A DNA stretch of 64,000 nt. Source: Planctomycetota bacterium. GTDB lineage: Bacteria; Planctomycetota; GCA-2746535. The position numbers and the translations under genes were made by a program. The DNA lies in contig NVWA01000019.1 of the NCBI GenBank assembly GCA_002746535.1, positions 1 through 64,000 of the forward strand, read 5' to 3'. The notes under the pieces are model-generated. The model made no database searches. It had not been told where the DNA came from and saw nothing but the letters and a program-made list of their open reading frames with translations. The first letter of the stretch is position 1. The number at the start of each line of letters is the position of its first letter. This document shows positions 28,001 to 37,255 of the stretch, in pieces.

Positions 28001-29466
28001 AATTGAAATTGAAAAATTCAAATACACAAATTTTCACTTCAAGTAAATATGAAGTGCTATCAGATTTACTTAAAAAGTATAAGAACAAATTTGATTCCTT
28101 GGAGAACAAATATAAGCCAGGTACCAACTCAATTACTGACCCTCCGCTTGAACCAATATGGTCATCAAAAGATATTTCTCCAGGTAACAAATCTTATGTT
28201 GGATTGGGCATAGAAAAAAGAACTGAATATTTAGAGAACCATATTATGCTATTTGACAAGGATGAGCATCAGGTTTATTGTGCTGATCTTTATAAAGGTA
28301 AGATAAAATGGAGATTTAATGTCGACAAAAAATTAAATGAAATGTATTTTACTCACTACAAAAAGGCACATAATCTAAGGCAAAATAATCTAGCAATCTA
28401 TAAAGACCCTGTTTTCTTCTGGGGAATTGATCTGATTTCTGGGAAAAGGCTTTGGAAAGTAAAGCATAATGAGGCTGGTCTAAAAGGAATTAGTTCAAGT
28501 GTTTTTGTAAGTGTTTTATTTGATAAAGCAATCGTCAGGAGTTTGATTAATGGCAAAATCCTGTGGATAATTAATGTAGATCCAGATATTTCGAAAAATA
28601 TTTTTGTGAGTGAAAAAACGATAGCGTTTATGTCAGATAATCATTCAAAACTGTTGATAGTTGACCAGTTATTTGGTAATGAAATAAAGACAGTCGAGAT
28701 TGATAATATGCATAATAGTAATTCGATTCATTTAATGGGAAATTATTTATATTATCAAAATAATAATTCAAAAAGTGTATGCCTGGATCTTACTTCTGGA
28801 AAAGAATTATGGAAAAAATCATTTGGCTTTTATTATTATGGCCGCAATGGCTCCTTTTATGATTTAAAAAAGGGGCGTTTTTTAATTTTAGGATCAAGTA
28901 AAAAATTATATTGTATTGATAAATTAACGGGCAAGAAAATCTGGTCTAAAAAAATAGCAAATAATAATGATAGAAACTTTAGTATTTATCCTGTTAAAGG
29001 TAGCGATATATTATTAACTAGGATTATCTCAGGTTCTAGAAATAAAGAATCTACTGTAACCTTAAAGGAGCTTGACTTAAATACAGGTGAAGAGGTTTCT
29101 AGTATTCAAAGAAAAATACCTCAAAATAAGATTTGGCAATTGCAAAGAAAAGGACTTCATAGAATGGCTGTAAATGGTGAAGTATTTCCGATCGAAAAGG
29201 AAGATAAAAATGGAAATAAAAAAATAACCTTTATTAGAAAAAGAGATGGAAATATAGTAAAAAAATATTTTATTGATTTAAAGAGACATTCTTCATTTAG
29301 TGGATTTTTCTTTAAGGGGATTATGTTTTTTGCAAATAAAAATTCAAATTCAAATATTTTTATTGAAGCTTATTCAAATAAAAAGTTTATTTCAAATAAA
29401 CTTAGTTTTATGAAACAGATGAAAATATTATTTAGAGAAAGTGGAAAAGATGCTTCTAAAAATTAG
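25081..29466 (+). CDS. Secreted giant protein: two PQQ-type beta-propellers and TPRs
   Basis: 1461 residues with a signal peptide ending at FGQQ. A helical TPR-like section (about 45-240) is followed by a first beta-propeller (about 310-735) whose blades carry the PQQ-type signature: LDTQELEWEI, IDLKTGKRKWAI, YDINSGELLWKS, IDAINGKKI. A middle TPR section (about 740-1050) and a second propeller (about 1055-1440) follow, with LYKGKIKWRF, DLISGKRLWKV, LTSGKELWKK and KLTGKKIWSKK. No quinone-binding active site is evident, so a scaffold or binding role is likelier than dehydrogenation. First gene of the long operon; it overlaps the next by 17 bases. Confidence 0.85.
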   Translation: MFKIYLLALFLISFDVHNIFGQQIQILTNNKKKELISGATIERSSEANAYLERAKTFIKAEKYQDAVLLLKTTVEKYGNTLTSSNEELYLPLSEHIHKMILELPQEGRDLYFVEVDSIAGSLFYEAKRTNSSQLFKKVISKYYLSNHGDDACYYYGLYLLDKGDIYSAKDYLELALNHPLRSFSASRIKLCLSYIYGVLNKKQKHKSFANEVRKIDFLLSQLNKVENVLRVKNTNSLFDLFAENSNGTNIETLQINFEFGNQQLWAPVYSHFNDFNHKPGRTTYRSSRNSVPISSKSRAKNRKKFVKLWKKNRWYPTRNLVVHGNSVLFRENDKLSKFKLDTQELEWEIDFSPTGSSNSSGSYSSYSHYGNQHRKMPNSASEIKLFSNQTGSLMKVVGNSAYILVGHSKTGKMISMSAMRFSRRNSKKQDVGNKIYQIDLKTGKRKWAIGQFDSAEKEFYNVIFLNLPIQTPYGLFLTYIKKNELYGVMVDKKKKIIWKKYLCSYKNGPALLLDTTSIAYGEEALFIGVDFGVLVKIKANDGRYCWIKRYGTISSGTKRNYYYMPTVKPGAEDNQIIYNNGRVIIIPSDSKKIYFYDSRSGKEVAVISDDFLDFRRYLIGHDSFGIIMGGEKGIKKYDINSGELLWKSQIAESYGRGQLSKNRIYFSSKDSVYQIDAINGKKITKISIPLDDINDCIGNLHLSNDNLIISHLNGFFSVSNISILIERLTKKLEKEPNADNYFKRGLLYQKFNQEKLAFKDFENALSLTDKKSEIYKKSSASLFNIFKEVTSKSGNASDLLPIIEQLLDDPKYKLVIQYWKGVVSYNKKEYTKSLDLFLIVFKHKAKNNEMLISINNKNVKPWVISLSKISSLIKVNKKFESKFIESITTNNDSNAIGTDKILLALSVLKSKNFSEWAMKKLHLNKSFKSAQNQSIFNRLINHQNKLISNSALYWMFKSKIAIESYWEAKKIYEQLKLKNSNTQIFTSSKYEVLSDLLKKYKNKFDSLENKYKPGTNSITDPPLEPIWSSKDISPGNKSYVGLGIEKRTEYLENHIMLFDKDEHQVYCADLYKGKIKWRFNVDKKLNEMYFTHYKKAHNLRQNNLAIYKDPVFFWGIDLISGKRLWKVKHNEAGLKGISSSVFVSVLFDKAIVRSLINGKILWIINVDPDISKNIFVSEKTIAFMSDNHSKLLIVDQLFGNEIKTVEIDNMHNSNSIHLMGNYLYYQNNNSKSVCLDLTSGKELWKKSFGFYYYGRNGSFYDLKKGRFLILGSSKKLYCIDKLTGKKIWSKKIANNNDRNFSIYPVKGSDILLTRIISGSRNKESTVTLKELDLNTGEEVSSIQRKIPQNKIWQLQRKGLHRMAVNGEVFPIEKEDKNGNKKITFIRKRDGNIVKKYFIDLKRHSSFSGFFFKGIMFFANKNSNSNIFIEAYSNKKFISNKLSFMKQMKILFRESGKDASKN

Positions 29467-30490
29467 CCTTACAATAGTAATTTGTTTTAATTGTTTTCTA
29501 CTGTGTCATGGGGATGAGATACAACTGCGTCCCAAATTTATAACAAAAGAAGTAGAGACTACTATAGATAAAGCCTTAGCATATTTGGTGAAAAACCAAG
29601 CAAGAAGTGGGCTTTGGTACGCTAATGGTCGGTCAGGTGGATACCCTTGTGCTATGACATCTTTGGCTGGTCTCGCTTTGCTTGCTTCAGGTAATACACC
29701 TTTAGAAGGTAAATATGCCATTAATGTTCAGAGAGCCGTGCAATATGTATTATCTTGTACTAATGAAAGTGGGTTGATTTCCAACATGTCTCAGGAGCAA
29801 AGATCTATGTATGGCCATGGTTTTGCAATGATGTTTTTAGGGCAAGTATATGGAATGGGCACAGATGATGCTACTCAACGTCGCATTCGCAAAGTACTTA
29901 AAAAAGCTATCAAGTTAACGGCTAAAAGTCAATCTTCTGAAGGGGGCTGGTTATATGAGCCAGATTCAAATGGAGATGAGGGATCAGTAACAATAACTCA
30001 AATACAAGGTTTACGCTCATGTCGCAATGCTGGATTTAAAGTTCCTAAAAAAGTTATAACGAGAGCTTGTGAATATATTTCAAAATGTTCAAATAGTGAT
30101 GGCGGTATTGCCTATAGTCTTGGAAGCAGAGGGGCCAGTAGACCTGCAATTACTGCAGCAGCTGTTGCCACTTTATATAACGCTGGTAAATATGATAACA
30201 AAGTGGCTGTCAAAGCATTAGATTTTTTATTGAAAACACATAATTTTGATAGTAAACGCCTTAAAGGTGGTCATGCTTTTTACATGATGATGTATTTATC
30301 TCAAGCAATGTATTTCAGTCACAAAAAAAATTGGGCTAGATATTTCCCCAATATAAGAGATGCATTAGTTAAAGCTCAAAATACTGAAGGTAGTTGGAAT
30401 GGCGATTACGTTGGTAGGGTTTATGGAACGAGTATAGGATTGTTAGTATTACAATTACCCTATAGTTATTTGCCACTTTTTCAAAGATAA
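29450..30490 (+). CDS. Secreted squalene-cyclase-like toroid protein
   Basis: 346 residues from the ATG at 29450 (an in-frame GTG lies 9 bases upstream), overlapping the previous gene by 17 bases. Signal peptide ending near CHGDE, then about five alpha-alpha toroid repeats: NQARSGLWYANGRSGG, GGWLYEPDS, NSDGGIAYSL and GSWNGDYVGRVYGT, with the closing PYSYLPLFQR typical of PVC members found beside BatA/MoxR genes. There is no DxDD, so not a true cyclase. Likely a periplasmic binding or scaffold component of the operon. Confidence 0.85.
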   Translation: MLLKISLTIVICFNCFLLCHGDEIQLRPKFITKEVETTIDKALAYLVKNQARSGLWYANGRSGGYPCAMTSLAGLALLASGNTPLEGKYAINVQRAVQYVLSCTNESGLISNMSQEQRSMYGHGFAMMFLGQVYGMGTDDATQRRIRKVLKKAIKLTAKSQSSEGGWLYEPDSNGDEGSVTITQIQGLRSCRNAGFKVPKKVITRACEYISKCSNSDGGIAYSLGSRGASRPAITAAAVATLYNAGKYDNKVAVKALDFLLKTHNFDSKRLKGGHAFYMMMYLSQAMYFSHKKNWARYFPNIRDALVKAQNTEGSWNGDYVGRVYGTSIGLLVLQLPYSYLPLFQR

Positions 30491-30499
30491 AGAGATTCA

Positions 30500-32683
30500 A
30501 TGGGATTCAGTTTATTAAATAGTATTTTTGCCTACGGGCTTTTTGCCGTCAGTATACCGATCATAATTCATTTTTTGTTTAAGAGGCAATTTAAAACAAT
30601 TAAATGGGCAGCAATACATTACTTACAAGAAGCAGAAAAACGAGTTAGAAAACGATTGAGGCTCATTGAGTTATTCCTATTGATGCTTCGTTGTTTAGCC
30701 ATCATCCTTTTTATTTTACTATTTGGTCGATTAATTCTTGATCAATCAGGTAACATTAGTAAGTCGTTTGGAGGGAAAGCCTCATTTTATTATTTTGTAA
30801 TTGATAATTCACCCAGCATGAAAGCAAATGATGGATTTGGGAACCCTTTAAGTAGGATAAAAAAGGAAGCTATTGCTTTTATCAAAAATGAGTGTGATAA
30901 AAATCAAGAAAATTTCTTGACGATTATTCTTTCATCAAATCCGAAAGCACCCATTCTTAAAAAAATATTATTAAGTTTAGATAATTTAGAAGTTATCAAA
31001 AAAAGTATTTCTGATATTGAAACTAAAGATCAATCTTTAAAAATAGATGAATTATTTAATATTGTGCAAAATAATATTAATAAAAAGAAGAGTGAGTTTA
31101 ATCAGTTCATATATTTATTTTCAGATTTTAGAGACAGCGATTGGCTTGCTAGTGGCTCGAAAAAAATTAATAAATCTATAGCATCATTTGCAGGTAATAG
31201 TAATAAATTAATTCTCATTGATGCTGGAAAAGCTGTTTATAATAATGTTAGTATTTCTAATGTTACCTTAAATGAGAAAAGGATTATTGTAAATGTGCCA
31301 ATAAAATTTGAAGTTGAGATTAAAAATTTATCATCAACTGTAAAAAGTGACATCATTGTTGATATGAGTGTCAATGATTCCATTCCAATGAAAAAATCAA
31401 TTCCTTCATTAAGCGTTGGCGAAACCAAACATGTCATCTTTTCTTACTCATTTAATAAGGTAGGCAATTATGAAATTAAATATGAAATTGATGATGATGA
31501 TTTTAATTCTGATAATCAAAGATATTACTCTGTAGAAGTGAAGCAGGGCAACAAAATTTTAATTATCGATGGTAGCACTTCTCAAGACATCACAAATTCA
31601 GAGTCATACTTTATAAAAACGGCAATAACACCTCCTGGTGAAATGAATTCTGGTCACCAAATAATTGTTAAATCAGAAAGCGAATTTAACTCAACTTCGT
31701 TAAATAATTACGAAGTTATTTATTTGTGTAATTTATATAGGTTATCTCAAGAGAAAATAAATGAAATTGAAGATTGGGTTAATGAAGGCGGTAGTTTAAT
31801 ATTTACATTAGGTGATCAGATTGATGATAACTTTTACAATGATTATTTGTTTAAAGATGGCGGTGGAATTTTACCGGCAAAATTAAATAGTATTGAACAA
31901 TTAAAAGAGGGCGAGTTTTCTAATTTTGTAGATTTAGATTTTAATCATCCAATGTTTTCAATTTTTAATCAAGAAGCTAGTAAAATAATTTTGAATACAA
32001 GATTTTACCGTTGGTGGAATGTTGAAGTTAAAAATAAAATAAATACTAATATTTTGGGATATTTTCAAAATGATTCAAAGACGCCAGCTTTTATAGAAAA
32101 AACAATTGGTCGAGGAAAAGTATTTTTATATACATCTACAATTGATGATGATTGGAATTCATGGCCAACCGAGCTTAGTTATATTGTTACTCATCTAGAG
32201 TTAGTGAGATATTGTTTGTTAGATAAGAGTAATGAAAATGTAATTACGACCGGTGATCCAATTATTTTAAATACACCGACAACTATTTACAAGCCTAATG
32301 CAGGTATTAAATTACCTAATGTGGACTCTTTTGAATCAATTAAGTCCGTTGCTGGGCACAATAATAATGAATATTCTTTCAAATGGTTGAATACCCAAAT
32401 GGCGGGTTTTTATAAATTTCAATTAAACTCTTATAAAGGCGAGATAGTTAACAAAAGCTATTCTGCGAATATTGATAAAAAGGAAAGTTTGTTAGAGCAG
32501 GGTAAGTTAAAAAGTTCATTAAACAATTCTAAGATTAATAATTTATCATTTATATCTCTCGAGGAATTTAAAGATTCTGATGAAAAAGTTATTGTCGAGT
32601 TTTGGAAAATTATTTGCATCATACTTGTTACAGTATTGCTACTGGAATCCATAGTTGCATGGTATTTTGGAGGTAAAAGATAG
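30500..32683 (+). CDS. BatA-like membrane protein with VWA domain
   Basis: 727 residues. The N-terminal BatA domain has two membrane helices around KRQFKTIKWAAIHYL, a motif seen across BatA (aerotolerance-type) proteins. A von Willebrand A domain follows with a MIDAS of the form DNSPS (near 105) and SDF further on, then an Ig-like stretch, a glutamine-amidotransferase-like fold (EGGSLIFTLGDQ) and a C-terminal membrane helix. VWA-BatA proteins are partners of MoxR ATPases, encoded downstream here. It overlaps the next gene by one base. Confidence 0.88.
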   Translation: MGFSLLNSIFAYGLFAVSIPIIIHFLFKRQFKTIKWAAIHYLQEAEKRVRKRLRLIELFLLMLRCLAIILFILLFGRLILDQSGNISKSFGGKASFYYFVIDNSPSMKANDGFGNPLSRIKKEAIAFIKNECDKNQENFLTIILSSNPKAPILKKILLSLDNLEVIKKSISDIETKDQSLKIDELFNIVQNNINKKKSEFNQFIYLFSDFRDSDWLASGSKKINKSIASFAGNSNKLILIDAGKAVYNNVSISNVTLNEKRIIVNVPIKFEVEIKNLSSTVKSDIIVDMSVNDSIPMKKSIPSLSVGETKHVIFSYSFNKVGNYEIKYEIDDDDFNSDNQRYYSVEVKQGNKILIIDGSTSQDITNSESYFIKTAITPPGEMNSGHQIIVKSESEFNSTSLNNYEVIYLCNLYRLSQEKINEIEDWVNEGGSLIFTLGDQIDDNFYNDYLFKDGGGILPAKLNSIEQLKEGEFSNFVDLDFNHPMFSIFNQEASKIILNTRFYRWWNVEVKNKINTNILGYFQNDSKTPAFIEKTIGRGKVFLYTSTIDDDWNSWPTELSYIVTHLELVRYCLLDKSNENVITTGDPIILNTPTTIYKPNAGIKLPNVDSFESIKSVAGHNNNEYSFKWLNTQMAGFYKFQLNSYKGEIVNKSYSANIDKKESLLEQGKLKSSLNNSKINNLSFISLEEFKDSDEKVIVEFWKIICIILVTVLLLESIVAWYFGGKR

Positions 32684-35109
32684 TGATAATCTGGTTGATA
32701 AAGACATTTGGTATTGATGAAAAGAAAATACCTGTAGATTCTGAAACATATTTGGTTTTTAATAATGCGCCGACATCTTGGTTAGTATTTGTGTACTTGA
32801 TAATAATTTTGGCTAGTGTGATATTCATTTGGAAAATATATAGTAATGAACATACTGTATGTAGCCTTAAAAAAAGAAGGATTCTTGCACTTACACGTAT
32901 AGTTATTTTACTTATTCTTAGTATTGTTTTTTTAGATCCTTCCATCGGTATTAGAATTAAAAAATTAATTGAACCGCATATTTTGGTGTTGGTTGATAAT
33001 TCTGCTTCTATGAAATTGAATGATTTCTATATTCAAAAAGATGCTAAAGAAGGAGTGAAAGGCTATTTAAATAAAGGCAATCTGAATGGTGTCAGATTAG
33101 ACATTTTAAAGAAAGCCTTAGGGGACTATGAACTCGATAAAAATTTAAAGGAAAAAGGAATCGTAAGTTATTACCAGATAGATCGAGAAGTTAAAACCAG
33201 TAAAAACGAGAATGGTTTAAAAGGCCTTGTTCAAGGAATCAAGGGGACGGGGTTGTTTTCAGATATTACAGGTGGCGTGCGAAATGCTATTTCTCAACAT
33301 AAAGGCAAAACTATTTCTGGTATTGTATTAATGACCGATGGGCAAGTAAATGGTGGTAGGCCTTTAGACGAGTTAACCAAATATTTACAAGATAAAAATG
33401 TTCCTGCATATGTAGTAGGATTAGGCAGTCCTTATAAAGCTAAAAATGTAAAAATTAATGATTTGTGGATTCCCACTAAAATTTTTAAAGGTGATCCCTT
33501 TCAAGTGCAAATAAGAATTAATGCAAAAGAGGTCACTAATGAAGCACTAACAGTTGAATTATATGAAATCCCTGTATTGAAAGATGGTAAGTTAAATGAA
33601 GAGAATAAATCTTTTATAAAGAAAAAAGAGATTGTTTGGAATGGTGGATTAGTCGAACAAAAAATTGTATTCAATCATACTGCAGAAAAAGAAGGAAAGT
33701 ACGCATATCGAGTTGTAATACCTAAATTAGAATATGAGTCAGTAGTAGAAGATAATATCAAGCAGAACATCACAGAGATTATTTCAAAAAAAGCTAAATT
33801 ATTGTTAATCTCAGGAGTAAGTTCATGGGAATATAGATTAGTAAAGACTCTTTTTGAACGAGATAAAACGATAGACCTATCTTGCTGGTTGCAATCCATG
33901 GATTTAAATATGGTTCAAGAAGGGAATATTCCTATAACTTCATTGCCTGATACAGAAGAGGATTTATTTAAATATGATGTAATAGTTTTATTAGACCCAA
34001 ACCCAATAGATTTTGATGAAAAATGGTTTGATATATTGGAAAAATTTATTGATAAAAATAAGGGCGGTGTTTTGTTTAATGCTGGTCCAAAATATTCTAT
34101 TCAAATGTTGAACTTGTATGCGACAGCTAATTTGAAAAAGATTTTACCAGTTAAGTTTTCGAAATATCAACGTGAACACACGGACTTTTTAAAAGTAACT
34201 TTTGGAAGGTTATGGCCAATGAAGTTAACAAATGATGGTCGTGGCCACTTTATAAGCCAGTACTACAAAGAGGTTTTAAAGAATGAAGAGGTTTGGCAAA
34301 AGTTGCCCGGAATTTATTGGAGTTTCCCTGCTATTGAAGCAAAACCAGGAGCGAAGATATTAATTGAGCATAGTAATCCTCGTTTAATTATTAAAGAGAA
34401 TAAAAGACCATTGTTAATTGCAGGTCAATATGGAAGTGGTCGAACTCTTTATAAAGGTTTTACAAGTACATGGAGATGGAAAAGGCTTGGCGAAAAGTAT
34501 TTTGACCAATTTTGGGTGAAAGCGGTTAGATATTTATTGGAAGGTAAATTAGGTAAAGGTAATAAATATGGCTCCTTGTATACCGTTAAAGAAATGTATT
34601 ATCAAGGAGATATGATTCAGGTAAATGCACAATTGTTTGATGAGTTTTTGCAACCGTTAAAAGTACCGACTGTAAAGGCAGAATTATTTCAAGGTTCCAA
34701 TAAAGTTCAGGAGGTAAAATTAAAGCAAATCCCAAATCGAATAGGTTATTATGAAGCAGAATTTCCAGCCAGACTGACAGGTGAAATAGAACTTAAAGTT
34801 GATAATTTAGTGTTGGAAGCAAAGGGTAAAAAACTAACCCATCAATTCAAAATTGAAATGCCACTTTTTGAATATGATAATCCGGAGATGAATAAATTAG
34901 GACTAACCAATTTAGTGACATCTACCAAAGGAAAATTTTATAATCCAATTGATCTTAACAATATTGGCCAGGATTTTCCAAACCGAAAAGAAATAATTAT
35001 GATTAATAAAAAACCAATTCAATTGTGGGACAATATGAGACTATTAATTTTCTTGCTTGTTTTAATAAGTTTTGAATGGTTTTATCGTAAAAAGAATAAG
35101 TTACTGTGA
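32683..35109 (+). CDS. Second VWA membrane protein of the MoxR operon
   Basis: 808 residues, GTG start sharing one base with the previous stop (TAGTG), preceded by GGAGG. Two N-terminal membrane helices (about 35-55 and 68-86) are followed by a VWA domain with MIDAS DNSAS and MTDGQVNGG, then beta-rich segments and a glutamine-amidotransferase-like region (ILLISG...SSWEYRL), and a last membrane helix near the C-terminus. Most of the chain should face the periplasm. With the BatA-like protein it forms a VWA pair that could be assembled by the MoxR/DUF58 partners downstream. Confidence 0.85.
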   Translation: MIIWLIKTFGIDEKKIPVDSETYLVFNNAPTSWLVFVYLIIILASVIFIWKIYSNEHTVCSLKKRRILALTRIVILLILSIVFLDPSIGIRIKKLIEPHILVLVDNSASMKLNDFYIQKDAKEGVKGYLNKGNLNGVRLDILKKALGDYELDKNLKEKGIVSYYQIDREVKTSKNENGLKGLVQGIKGTGLFSDITGGVRNAISQHKGKTISGIVLMTDGQVNGGRPLDELTKYLQDKNVPAYVVGLGSPYKAKNVKINDLWIPTKIFKGDPFQVQIRINAKEVTNEALTVELYEIPVLKDGKLNEENKSFIKKKEIVWNGGLVEQKIVFNHTAEKEGKYAYRVVIPKLEYESVVEDNIKQNITEIISKKAKLLLISGVSSWEYRLVKTLFERDKTIDLSCWLQSMDLNMVQEGNIPITSLPDTEEDLFKYDVIVLLDPNPIDFDEKWFDILEKFIDKNKGGVLFNAGPKYSIQMLNLYATANLKKILPVKFSKYQREHTDFLKVTFGRLWPMKLTNDGRGHFISQYYKEVLKNEEVWQKLPGIYWSFPAIEAKPGAKILIEHSNPRLIIKENKRPLLIAGQYGSGRTLYKGFTSTWRWKRLGEKYFDQFWVKAVRYLLEGKLGKGNKYGSLYTVKEMYYQGDMIQVNAQLFDEFLQPLKVPTVKAELFQGSNKVQEVKLKQIPNRIGYYEAEFPARLTGEIELKVDNLVLEAKGKKLTHQFKIEMPLFEYDNPEMNKLGLTNLVTSTKGKFYNPIDLNNIGQDFPNRKEIIMINKKPIQLWDNMRLLIFLLVLISFEWFYRKKNKLL

Positions 35110-35119
35110 TGGATAAAAA

Positions 35120-37255
35120 ATGAGCAATTTGGATATTTCTATTATTAAAAAAAGCTTAATGAAGATTAGAGCTTCTATCAGATCTTGGAATCTTATTACT
35201 TCTATAAGTTATTTTATTGTAGCCGTGTCGGTTGTTATTTTTATTAGCTTATTTGTAGATCGTGTATTTAGAATGGATTATGGACAGCGTCTCTTTTTTT
35301 TAATTTCAGGCGCGATATTTTTAATGTTTATTTTTTTCAAAAAAGTAATTCTACCTATGTATATTAAGATTACTGATGAACAAATTTGTCAAGCAATTGA
35401 AAAACGTACTCCTGAATTATCTAATAAATTAGTCTCTGGTTATCAATTTGCACTCATGAATAACCCTGAAGTATATGGATACTCTAATCAATTAGTTAAT
35501 GAATCTATAAATGAAGCCATCTCTGCTGTTAATCGTTTTGAAATAAAAAAAATATTTGATTCTAAATTATATTATAAAATGCTAATGGGTGGTTTTGCCG
35601 GTATATCCTTAATATCATTATTTTTGTTTTATTTTCCAAAAGAATTTAAAATTTGGACATCTCGAAATATTTATTTATCAGAAGTACAATGGCCAAGGCA
35701 GACAATATTAAAGATTCATGGTGTTAAAAATAATTCTATGGAATTGCCAATGCACGATGATTTAAATATTAGTGTCGAAGCAAATACCAATGGGGTTATA
35801 CCGGATTTAATTGAGCTGAAGTTGAATAGGAATGGATTAATAACCTACCATCAGCTATATAAAGCTAATAATAATGAATACCGATATCAAATAAGTCATT
35901 TAAAGGATAATGTCAAATTCCAAGTTAAAGGAGGCGATGACGTCTCGAATTGGATCGATGTTAAACTTATCGAACGACCTGTTATCGAAGATCTAAAGTT
36001 ATTTTATGTGCCGCCTGAATACACTGGAATTAAAAACAAAAACTTAGTGGTTGGTCAATCTTTATATCAAATTATTGCTGGAAGTGAATTTTTCATAAGT
36101 GGCAATTGTTCAAAAAATCTAAGCGTCGTTGAGCTCCATGCTAATGGATCATTGGTTAAAAAAATAGAGAAAATAAATAGTAAGAAGTTTTTAGTTGATC
36201 TAAATAAAGATGATTTAAAAACGGGTGTTTATGAAATTAAATTAATTGATCAGAGTGGAACATCAAATTATAAAGCGATTTTATTTAATACAGAGGTTTT
36301 AAAAGATAACCCTCCTGTAATTGATTTTAAGATTCCTGTGATAGGTAATTCCATAACTAAGCAGGCAAGAATACCTATAAAGTGGACTGTTACTGATGAC
36401 TTTGGTATTAAAGAAATAGGTCTGAGTATGAGAATGCTAAATCAGAAAGAGGAAGAAGCGAACCTATATATCGATGAAATACTAAAAAACGAGGATAAAT
36501 CTAAAAAATCTTTTTCAAATAAAGAGTTGCTTAAATTAGGTGATTACAAAATGGATATTGGCCACCAACTTATAATCACTATGACTGGTAATGATTTTAA
36601 TATATTAAATAATTCACAAGGGAAGTCTCCTATATTTAAATATCAATTAATTAGTGTTGAAGCATTGAGAAAAGAATTATTTGAAAGAGAACAAGAGCTG
36701 AGAGCTGATATTGTAAGGCAAAAGAAAGAAGAAGAATCAATTTATATTGAGACAGTCAGACTTATGGAAACGTTGAACACAAGGAAAAGTTTTAATATAA
36801 AAGATATAGCTCAAATCAGAAAAATTGAGAAAAAACAAAAATTAATGGGAAATAAAAATCTGTTTGTTGTGAAGATGTTTAATCAAATTTTAACGGCAAC
36901 AAAAATTAATTTATTAGATGATGATGAATTAGATAATTCAAACAGAATCAAAAATAAAATTACAAAACCTCTCTTAAATATTACAGAGAACTTAATACCT
37001 GCTGTAATTCTCAAATTTAAATTTGTGAGCATAAAAAATGATTACGAAACTAATTTAAACAAATTATTAGTTGTCAAAAGAAACCAAGATAAAATTATTA
37101 AGGTTTATGAATCTATATTAAAAAATATGAGTAAATGGGAAGGTTATTACGAGACAGTAAGTTTATTAAAAGAAATAATAAAAGAGCAGAAAAAATTACA
37201 AGAATTAACTGAAAAAAGTAGAAAAGATAACATTAAAGGAGTCTTTGATGAATAA
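35120..37255 (+). CDS. DUF4175-like membrane protein
   Basis: 711 residues. Two or three membrane helices in the first 175 residues (about 25-45, 55-75, 150-170), separated by a conserved-looking ISDEQ-type segment (ITDEQICQAIEKRTPELSNKL), match DUF4175-type proteins found in PVC operons with VWA proteins. The periplasmic part has Ig-like strands with VPPEYTG and a long charged coiled coil at the C-terminus. It has no enzymatic motif. It overlaps the next coding region by 8 bases. Confidence 0.75.
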   Translation: MSNLDISIIKKSLMKIRASIRSWNLITSISYFIVAVSVVIFISLFVDRVFRMDYGQRLFFLISGAIFLMFIFFKKVILPMYIKITDEQICQAIEKRTPELSNKLVSGYQFALMNNPEVYGYSNQLVNESINEAISAVNRFEIKKIFDSKLYYKMLMGGFAGISLISLFLFYFPKEFKIWTSRNIYLSEVQWPRQTILKIHGVKNNSMELPMHDDLNISVEANTNGVIPDLIELKLNRNGLITYHQLYKANNNEYRYQISHLKDNVKFQVKGGDDVSNWIDVKLIERPVIEDLKLFYVPPEYTGIKNKNLVVGQSLYQIIAGSEFFISGNCSKNLSVVELHANGSLVKKIEKINSKKFLVDLNKDDLKTGVYEIKLIDQSGTSNYKAILFNTEVLKDNPPVIDFKIPVIGNSITKQARIPIKWTVTDDFGIKEIGLSMRMLNQKEEEANLYIDEILKNEDKSKKSFSNKELLKLGDYKMDIGHQLIITMTGNDFNILNNSQGKSPIFKYQLISVEALRKELFEREQELRADIVRQKKEEESIYIETVRLMETLNTRKSFNIKDIAQIRKIEKKQKLMGNKNLFVVKMFNQILTATKINLLDDDELDNSNRIKNKITKPLLNITENLIPAVILKFKFVSIKNDYETNLNKLLVVKRNQDKIIKVYESILKNMSKWEGYYETVSLLKEIIKEQKKLQELTEKSRKDNIKGVFDE

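Noticed and set aside
25081-29466. PQQ-dependent dehydrogenase
   Set aside because: Only the propeller blade signature is present; no quinone or calcium site could be seen.
29450-30490. True squalene-hopene cyclase
   Set aside because: Too short, secreted, and without the DxDD catalytic motif; only the toroid fold is shared.
32628-32945. 105-codon frame antisense across the two VWA genes
   Set aside because: It crosses a tightly overlapped gene junction and has no supporting signals.
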